36,122 bases of DNA, taken from positions 1 through 36,122 of the forward strand of contig CAJOOC010000022.1 in assembly GCA_905236165.1 (NCBI GenBank), written 5' to 3'. This document shows, piece after piece, positions 31,637-36,122 of the stretch. The notes beneath the pieces are model-generated. The model did no database searches. It saw only the letters and a list, made by a program, of their open reading frames with translations, and had not been told where the DNA came from. This DNA comes from an uncultured Prevotella sp. Lineage in GTDB: Bacteria > Bacteroidota > Bacteroidia > Bacteroidales > Bacteroidaceae. Both the position numbers and the translations under genes were made by a program. Position 1 is the first letter of the stretch. Every line of letters starts with the position of its first letter.

Positions 31637-32845
31637 ATGAAAGCATGTTTTATGGGCTTGGGCTACATCGGACTGCCCACCGCTATTATTGCTGCAAAAC
31701 ATGGAGTTGACATTATAGGAGTAGACATCAATCCGCAAGTTGTTGAACAGACCAATAAGGGACATCTGCACATTATAGAACCCGGCATGGAGGTAATCCT
31801 GAAAGAAGTTGTCAGCAAAGGCAAGCTTCATGCCAGTACCACCCCCGAGGTCAGCGATGCCTATTTCATGGTCGTGCCCACCCCATTTATGGGAAACCAC
31901 GAGCCCGACATCAGTTATGTTGAGGCAGCTACACGCATGGTTATTCCCCTGTTGAAAGAAGGCGACCTCTACGTCATAGAGTCTACGTCGCCCGTAGGAA
32001 CTACCGACAAGATGGCCGAGTTGATTTTCAGCGAGCGTCCCGAACTGCGTGGTATGCTTTATATTGCTTACTGCCCAGAGCGCGTGCTCCCCGGCAACGT
32101 CATCTATGAACTGGTCCACAACGACCGCGTCATTGGCGGCCTCGACGAGGCTTCTACAAAAAAGGCTCAGGAGTTCTACGCACAGTTCGTAAAGGGTACG
32201 CTTCATCCCACCAACTGCAAGACGGCCGAGATGTGCAAGCTGACGGAGAATTCGTGCCGAGACTCACAGATAGCCTTTGCCAACGAACTGAGCATTATCT
32301 GCGACAAGGCTGGAATTAACGTGTGGGAACTCATTGCGCTGGCTAATAAGCATCCCCGAGTGAACATTTTGCAGCCAGGATGTGGAGTGGGAGGACACTG
32401 CATCGCCGTAGACCCCTATTTCATCTCCAGCAAATTCCCTCACGAGGCACGCATGATTGCCATGGCACGCGAGGTGAACAACTACAAGGCTGACTGGTGT
32501 GCCGAGAAAGTGCAGAACGCCATTCTGCGCTTCGAACTGGAGAAGAAACGCAAGCCCGTCGTGGCCATGATGGGACTGGCCTTCAAGCCCAACATCGACG
32601 ACCTTCGTGAGAGTCCTGCAAAATATATCGTCAACAAGGTGATGCAGAGCAGGAACAATGCCAGCATCCTTGTCGTAGAACCCAACATTCAGGAACACAA
32701 GGTCTTTAAGCTCACCGACTATCGGAAAGCATACGAAGAGGCTGACATCGTTGTATTCCTCACTGCCCACGACCCCTTCAAGAAGTTGGAATGGAACGAC
32801 AATAAGGTTATTCTCGACTTCTGTGGAATTTTCAGGAAATCGTAA
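31637..32845 (+). CDS. wecC: UDP-N-acetyl-D-mannosamine dehydrogenase
   Basis: Oxidises UDP-ManNAc at C6 with two NAD+ to UDP-ManNAcA. The Rossmann motif GLGYIG is at residues 7-12. STSPVGTTDKM, the CPERVLPGN block and the catalytic cysteine C255 in GCGVGGHCIAVDP are all present, and GLAFKPNIDDLRESPA closes the third domain. The specific wording IEPGMEVIL and ELVHNDRVIGG favours WecC over UDP-glucose dehydrogenases. Length 402 is normal. It heads a three-gene operon (wecC, GT4, wecB), matching the need for UDP-ManNAc from WecB. Confidence 0.95.
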   Translation: MKACFMGLGYIGLPTAIIAAKHGVDIIGVDINPQVVEQTNKGHLHIIEPGMEVILKEVVSKGKLHASTTPEVSDAYFMVVPTPFMGNHEPDISYVEAATRMVIPLLKEGDLYVIESTSPVGTTDKMAELIFSERPELRGMLYIAYCPERVLPGNVIYELVHNDRVIGGLDEASTKKAQEFYAQFVKGTLHPTNCKTAEMCKLTENSCRDSQIAFANELSIICDKAGINVWELIALANKHPRVNILQPGCGVGGHCIAVDPYFISSKFPHEARMIAMAREVNNYKADWCAEKVQNAILRFELEKKRKPVVAMMGLAFKPNIDDLRESPAKYIVNKVMQSRNNASILVVEPNIQEHKVFKLTDYRKAYEEADIVVFLTAHDPFKKLEWNDNKVILDFCGIFRKS

Positions 32846-32860
32846 TTCGTTATTCGTACA

Positions 32861-34069
32861 TTGAACGTCCTCATCGTTTCCTTCTACTATCCACCTGAGA
32901 TGGGCGCAGCCCCCTCGCGCATCAGTAACATGGCCGAGGGGTTGTTGGCTCAGGGATCAGACGTGGACGTACTTACTTGTCTGCCCAACTATCCTAAGGG
33001 GCGTATCTTTGACGGCTACCGTCATCGTTTTTCAAAACGGGAAACCTTAAACGGCATAAACGTGTTCCGGTACTGGACGTATGCCACCGTGTCGAAGAAC
33101 GCTGTAGCGCGTCTACTGGGCATGCTGGTGTTTGCTGTCGATATATGGGTTTTCGGTCTGAAGTTCAGGCGAATACGCAGTTACGACCACGTCATCATAC
33201 AGAGTCCCCCGCTTCCCATTGGCTGTTCGGCCATGTTGCTCTTCCGCTGTCTCTATCGTAAGAGCACCGTCCTAAATGTCTCCGACCTATGGCCTACATC
33301 AGCTGTTGAGTTAGGAGCCGTTAAGGAAGGTAGCACTAATTACAAGGTGCTGAAGTGGATGGAAAACTTTGTATATAAGAAGGCCAGTGCCTACCAAGGG
33401 CAAAGCAAGGAAATCGTTGACCACATAGAGCAATTCGGCTATCATAAGCCCCATTTCCTCTACCGCAACCTACAGCCCGCCGCTGATGAGGAATTATCTA
33501 ATTTTGCCGCCGCTGACACACTTGTAGAAAGGAAACCCTTGCGTCTTGTATATGCTGGTCTTCTTGGTGTGGCCCAGGATATCCTTGGACTCGTGAAGGC
33601 CATTGACTTCAAGGCCTTAGGTGTCGAACTGCACATCTACGGTGGAGGTAACCAGGCAGAGGACATTGAGGAATATGTGAAGATCCATGACTGTGGCGTG
33701 ACCTGCCATGGCTACAAGACCAAAGTGGAGATTAACAAGGCGCTTGGCATCTACCATGCTTCAATCGTTCCCCTTGCAGTCACTATCAAGGGTGCAGTGC
33801 CTTCCAAGATTTTTGACCTCCTGCCACATGGTACGCCTATCATCTTCTGCGGAGGAGGAGAGGGAGAGATTATCGTGAACGACTATCGATTGGGGCTGGT
33901 ATCTCCGCCAGGAGACTACAAACACCTTACTGAGAATATATGTCTGCTCAAAAACATGAGTGATGACGACTACCGGCAGTTCCGTGTCAATTGCCTTAAG
34001 GCCGCCAAAGGAGAATTCTCCTTCACCGAGCAGATGAAGCAATACTACTTGTTCCTTAAGAAACTATGA
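32861..34069 (+). CDS. WbuB-like family 4 glycosyltransferase
   Basis: 402-residue GT-B enzyme beginning NVLIVSFYYPPEMGAAPSRI, the WbuB/FnlX-type opening, followed by DVLTCLPNYPKGRIFDGYRH. The C-terminal half has LRLVYAGLLGVAQDILGLVK and VPSKIFDLLPHGTPIIFCGG. WbuB-like enzymes are linked to N-acetyl-fucosamine transfer; here the neighbours suggest ManNAcA or a related amino sugar. The start is TTG at 32861, chosen because the conserved N-terminus begins there; a short TTCGTAATTCGTTATTCG repeat lies just before it. It overlaps wecB by 4 bp. Confidence 0.88.
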   Translation: MNVLIVSFYYPPEMGAAPSRISNMAEGLLAQGSDVDVLTCLPNYPKGRIFDGYRHRFSKRETLNGINVFRYWTYATVSKNAVARLLGMLVFAVDIWVFGLKFRRIRSYDHVIIQSPPLPIGCSAMLLFRCLYRKSTVLNVSDLWPTSAVELGAVKEGSTNYKVLKWMENFVYKKASAYQGQSKEIVDHIEQFGYHKPHFLYRNLQPAADEELSNFAAADTLVERKPLRLVYAGLLGVAQDILGLVKAIDFKALGVELHIYGGGNQAEDIEEYVKIHDCGVTCHGYKTKVEINKALGIYHASIVPLAVTIKGAVPSKIFDLLPHGTPIIFCGGGEGEIIVNDYRLGLVSPPGDYKHLTENICLLKNMSDDDYRQFRVNCLKAAKGEFSFTEQMKQYYLFLKKL

Positions 34070-35280
34070 AGAAAATCATGCTTGTTTTCGGCACCAGGCC
34101 GGAGGCGATAAAGATGGCTCCGCTGGCCATTGAGCTGAAGCAGCGGAAAGAAGATTTTGAGACCATCGTCTGCGTTACGGGTCAGCACCGCGAGATGCTC
34201 GACCAGGTGTTGCGCATCTTCGACATCAGGCCCGAGTACGACCTGAACATCATGAAGCAGGGGCAGGACCTCTATGACATCACCGCCCGGGTGCTGACGG
34301 GTATGCGTGACATACTCAAGGAGGTAAAGCCCGACGTGGTGCTCGTTCATGGCGACACCACTACCAGCACCGCCTCCGCCCTGGCCGCTTTCTACCAGCA
34401 GATACCCGTAGGACATGTCGAGGCAGGGCTGCGCACGCACAACATCTACAGCCCTTGGCCGGAGGAGATGAACCGCCAGCTAACGGGCCGTATAGCCACC
34501 TATAACTTCGCTCCAACGCCCCTCAGCCGCCAGAACCTGCTCGACGAGGGAGTGGCCGACGACAAAATCACCGTTACGGGAAACACCGTTATCGACGCCC
34601 TCCATATCGTCGTGAAGAAATTGAAAGACGACAGCAAGCTGCGCCGGCAGGTGGTCGACACACTGCTGAATTGCGGCTATGACATTTCCCGGCTTAGCGA
34701 AATCGAAAACCGAAAATCCGAAAATCGTAAATCCCGCCGTCTGGTTCTTATCACCGGCCATCGCAGGGAGAACTTCGGCGAGGGATTCATACGCATGGTG
34801 ACCGCGATGAAAGACCTTGCCGTGAAATACCCCGACGTGGACTTCGTCTATCCCATGCACCTTAATCCCAACGTGCGAAAGCCCATTGCACAGGTCTTTG
34901 AGGGGGATGAAACAAAAAATGTAAATTGTAAATCCGTAAATAGTAAATTCCCTAATTTCTTCTTCATCGAGCCCCTGCAATACCTTGAGTTCGTATATCT
35001 GATGGAGAAGTCCACCATCGTGCTCACCGACAGCGGCGGCATACAAGAGGAAGCTCCCTCGCTGGGCAAGCCGGTACTCGTCATGCGCGACACCACCGAG
35101 CGTCCCGAGGCCGTCAGCGCAGGAACCGTGAAGCTCGTAGGCACCGACTACGACGCCATCGTCCGGAGCGCCTCCCTGCTACTCGACGACGAGCAGGCAT
35201 ACAACGCCATGAGCCGGGCCGTCAACCCCTATGGCGACGGACTGGCAAGCAAAAGAATAGCCGAAAAACTAAAGTCTTGA
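34066..35280 (+). CDS. wecB: UDP-N-acetylglucosamine 2-epimerase (non-hydrolysing)
   Basis: Interconverts UDP-GlcNAc and UDP-ManNAc. Motifs in order: VFGTRPEAIKMAPL at 7-20, VLVHGDTTTSTA, GHVEAGLRTHN, TGHRRENFGEGF and TDSGGIQEEAPSLGKPVLVM, with the expected acidic and histidine residues. Length is 404, longer than the usual 370-380: two inserts encoded by 8-bp repeats explain the surplus, at about residues 211-224 (EIENRKSENRKSRR) and 283-296 (KNVNCKSVNSK). Both sit at loop positions between conserved blocks. It is the last gene of the operon. Confidence 0.95.
   Translation: MKKIMLVFGTRPEAIKMAPLAIELKQRKEDFETIVCVTGQHREMLDQVLRIFDIRPEYDLNIMKQGQDLYDITARVLTGMRDILKEVKPDVVLVHGDTTTSTASALAAFYQQIPVGHVEAGLRTHNIYSPWPEEMNRQLTGRIATYNFAPTPLSRQNLLDEGVADDKITVTGNTVIDALHIVVKKLKDDSKLRRQVVDTLLNCGYDISRLSEIENRKSENRKSRRLVLITGHRRENFGEGFIRMVTAMKDLAVKYPDVDFVYPMHLNPNVRKPIAQVFEGDETKNVNCKSVNSKFPNFFFIEPLQYLEFVYLMEKSTIVLTDSGGIQEEAPSLGKPVLVMRDTTERPEAVSAGTVKLVGTDYDAIVRSASLLLDDEQAYNAMSRAVNPYGDGLASKRIAEKLKS
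34698..34733. repeat. 8-bp degenerate tandem repeat inside wecB
   Basis: CGAAATCG, AAAACCGA, AAATCCGA, AAATCGTA are consecutive 8-mers of one theme. They encode ENRKSENRKSRR. Four units plus a partial one keep the frame. Confidence 0.75.
34914..34951. repeat. Second 8-bp degenerate tandem repeat inside wecB
   Basis: GTAAATTG, TAAATCCG, TAAATAGT, AAATTCCC repeat in the same gene. They encode NVNCKSVNSKF. Related in style to the repeat at 34698 but not the same sequence. Confidence 0.7.
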
Positions 35281-35315
35281 AAGCCTCTCCTAATCAGGGG
35301 AGGTAGGAGGGGCTT
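35281..35315. terminator. Possible bidirectional terminator between wecB and the convergent small gene
   Basis: AAGCCTCTCCT (35281-35291) and AGGAGGGGCTT (35305-35315) pair at 10 of 11 positions with a 13-nt loop. It lies exactly between two convergent stop codons. There is no long T-run, so factor-independent termination is uncertain; it may be another palindromic repeat. Confidence 0.55.
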
Positions 35316-35617
35316 CAGAAGCGCAGCATGTAGTACATCAGCGCCGCAAAAGCCAGCAGCAGATACGAGCAGCCCTTCCAGATCTTGCCAAACACATAAC
35401 AGGCAATAAGCAGCAACACCACTAAGATAATATCGCTCATGCGGAAGCGGATGGGCTGGTAGTCCATCATACCCTCGTTCAGGAAATCAGAGCCGTCGCC
35501 GCGCCGGGAAACACGGCCAAAACCCTCGTCATCATCCTGCGCCCAAAGCTGTATCTTGTTCAAAAACATGAACACAAGAAAATACAGTTTCAGAACTATT
35601 TGTTCCGCTTTTTTCAT
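35315..35617 (-). CDS. Small membrane protein of unknown function
   Basis: 100 residues from ATG 35617. The frame is open to an upstream TTG, but that codon overlaps the promoter box, so the ATG is chosen. Residues about 8-26 (LKLYFLVFMFLNKIQLWAQD) may be a signal or anchor segment. A charged, low-complexity middle (DDDEGFGRVSRRGDGSDF) follows, and one long or two close membrane spans fill about 60-98 (SDIILVVLLLIACYVFGKIW). No family is recognised. It is expressed alone and in the opposite direction to the polysaccharide genes. Confidence 0.7.
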   Translation of the reverse strand: MKKAEQIVLKLYFLVFMFLNKIQLWAQDDDEGFGRVSRRGDGSDFLNEGMMDYQPIRFRMSDIILVVLLLIACYVFGKIWKGCSYLLLAFAALMYYMLRF

Positions 35618-35626
35618 TTCAGCGTG

Positions 35627-35634
35627 CAAAGGTA
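35627..35634 (-). promoter_or_regulatory. Bacteroidetes-type -7 box of the small membrane gene
   Basis: On the minus strand this reads TACCTTTG, ending 9 bp before the ATG at 35617. The transcript would carry a leader of only a few bases. Confidence 0.6.
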
Positions 35635-35649
35635 GATAAAATCTGTATA

Positions 35650-35693
35650 AAAAACGCCTTTATCATGCTAAAATACTATAAAATGGCGTTTTT
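35650..35693. repeat. Inverted repeat upstream of the tRNA gene
   Basis: AAAAACGCC at 35650-35658 and GGCGTTTTT at 35685-35693 are perfect complements around a 26-nt AT-rich loop. It lies between two divergent promoters and could be an operator or a leftover palindromic element. Confidence 0.5.
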
Positions 35694-35708
35694 CTCGCCT
35701 TAAATTAC

Positions 35709-35716
35709 TATCTTTG
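35709..35716 (+). promoter_or_regulatory. -7 box of the tRNA-Arg gene
   Basis: TATCTTTG at 35709-35716 lies 15 bp before the tRNA 5' end, matching TAnnTTTG. No clear TTTG box is seen about 20 bp further upstream. Confidence 0.6.
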
Positions 35717-35731
35717 CACCCAATTTCCGAA

Positions 35732-35803
35732 GCCCTGATAGTTAAATGGATATAACAAGGCTCTCCTAAAGCTTAGTTCCGGGTTCGATTCCCGGTCGGG
35801 GTA
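35732..35803 (+). tRNA. tRNA-Arg (anticodon CCT)
   Basis: A 72-nt cloverleaf folds by hand. The acceptor stem is GCCCTGA with TCGGGGT (two G-T wobbles). The D arm is GTTA/TAAC at 35741-35756. The anticodon stem AGGCT/AGCTT encloses the loop CTCCTAA, with anticodon CCT at 35765-35767 (reads AGG, arginine). The T arm is CCGGG-TTCGATT-CCCGG at 35779-35795 and the discriminator base is A at 35803. CCA is not encoded. AGG is a rare codon in many bacteria. Confidence 0.93.
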
Positions 35804-35806
35804 CTG

Positions 35807-35849
35807 TGGCGGGGAAAGACGAAAAATCTTTCCCTGCCAGTTTTTTTTT
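35807..35849 (+). terminator. Rho-independent terminator of tRNA-Arg
   Basis: TGGCGGGGAAAGA (35807-35819) pairs with TCTTTCCCTGCCA (35827-35839) at all 13 positions, one as a G-T wobble, around a 7-nt loop. It is followed by nine T at 35841-35849. Confidence 0.92.
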
Positions 35850-35908
35850 GCTCTTGTTGTGGCTGATGAGTGAGGACGGACAAATAGACAAGACTGTTCT
35901 GTCTTCTG

Positions 35909-35996
35909 GAAAGGACTATCCTTTCTCCTGGAAAGAACGGCTTATTCGAATCGAAAGAACGGCTTATTCGAATCGAAAGAACGGCTTTCTGCGCTC
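35909..35996. repeat. 22-bp repeat array downstream of tRNA-Arg
   Basis: Units begin at 35909, 35931, 35953 and 35975, exactly 22 bp apart; the middle two are identical with core GAAAGAACGGCTTATTCGA. The first unit is a hairpin (GAAAGGA-CTA-TCCTTTC). The last 16 bases of the window (AGAACGGTTCAAAGTC, 36107-36122) match the right boundary of the array at 10190 with one change, so the element probably extends to the window edge. No gene is supported from 35850 to 36122. Confidence 0.88.
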
Positions 35997-36000
35997 CGCT

Positions 36001-36063
36001 AAATGAAAAATGAGAAATGAAAAATGAGAAATGAGAAATGAAAAATGAGAAATGAGAAATGAA
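36001..36063. repeat. Nine-copy 7-bp tandem repeat
   Basis: Nine perfect-phase heptamers alternate AAATGAA and AAATGAG over 63 bp. The same heptamer is found in the coding part of wzx at 9350-9381. It sits between the 22-bp array and its presumed right boundary. Confidence 0.92.
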
Positions 36064-36122
36064 GCGCTCGGCGACGAAGGAGACGCTTGCGTAATGAAAT
36101 GGAGCAAGAACGGTTCAAAGTC

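Noticed and set aside
35732-35803. tRNA-Arg as the attachment site of an integrated element
   Set aside because: No duplicate of the tRNA 3' end and no integrase gene are found in the window.
35806-36006. 66-codon + strand frame after tRNA-Arg
   Set aside because: It consists of the terminator hairpin, the T-run and the 22-bp repeats; no protein-like conservation.

Overview
The window looks like a chromosomal segment of a Bacteroidota (Bacteroidetes) bacterium, most likely Prevotella or a close relative. The evidence is a BspA-type leucine-rich-repeat protein with a dockerin-like pair, several promoters of the form TTTG-20 bp-TAnnTTTG directly before genes, almost no Shine-Dalgarno sites, and a Bacteroidetes HU-like protein. 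The species call is inference; no rRNA or marker search was possible.

Layout. 1-3,031: a secreted BspA-like repeat protein and a YoeB-type toxin-antitoxin pair. 3,083-6,349: three housekeeping genes on the + strand (LptF/LptG-family permease, DEAD-box RNA helicase, rsmA). 6,340-24,052: a large surface-polysaccharide locus. It holds two Wzy-like polymerases, two Wzx-like flippases, one Wzz-like chain-length protein, eight glycosyltransferase genes or domains (at 7,522, 10,278, 11,460, 12,281, 14,010, 14,932, 21,375 and 22,850), two hexapeptide acyltransferases and a beta-helix protein fused to a glycosyltransferase. 24,021-24,386: an acyltransferase remnant and a 22-bp repeat array, followed by an HU-like gene. 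24,810-35,280: a second polysaccharide block with two heparinase II/III-like proteins, a GH99-like (WbsX) protein, two GT4 glycosyltransferases, a GH16 gene broken by one stop codon, and wecC/wecB for UDP-ManNAcA synthesis. 35,315-36,122: a small membrane protein, tRNA-Arg(CCT) with a clear terminator, and another repeat array.

How the genes fit together. The locus is a Wzx/Wzy-dependent pathway. Cytosolic glycosyltransferases build a repeat unit on a lipid carrier, acyltransferases decorate it, Wzx flips it, Wzy polymerises it and Wzz sets length. WecB converts UDP-GlcNAc to UDP-ManNAc and WecC oxidises that to UDP-ManNAcA, so the product probably contains an amino-uronic acid. Uronic-acid-type lyase folds (heparinase II/III) nearby may cut or remodel the same polymer. 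No initiating sugar-phosphate transferase, Wza/Wzc export pair or UpxY-type antiterminator is present, so those functions must lie elsewhere. Two Wzx/Wzy sets and a shift to AT-richer sequence around 18.7-23 kb point to a mosaic origin.

The most unusual property is the density of short repeats. Small palindromes and 7-, 8-, 14- and 24-bp tandem repeats occur between genes and also inside coding frames (rsmA, two GT2 genes, wzx, the fusion gene, wecB) without breaking them. Separately, arrays with a strict 22-bp period occur at three places (10.1, 24.2 and 35.9 kb) around the polysaccharide blocks.
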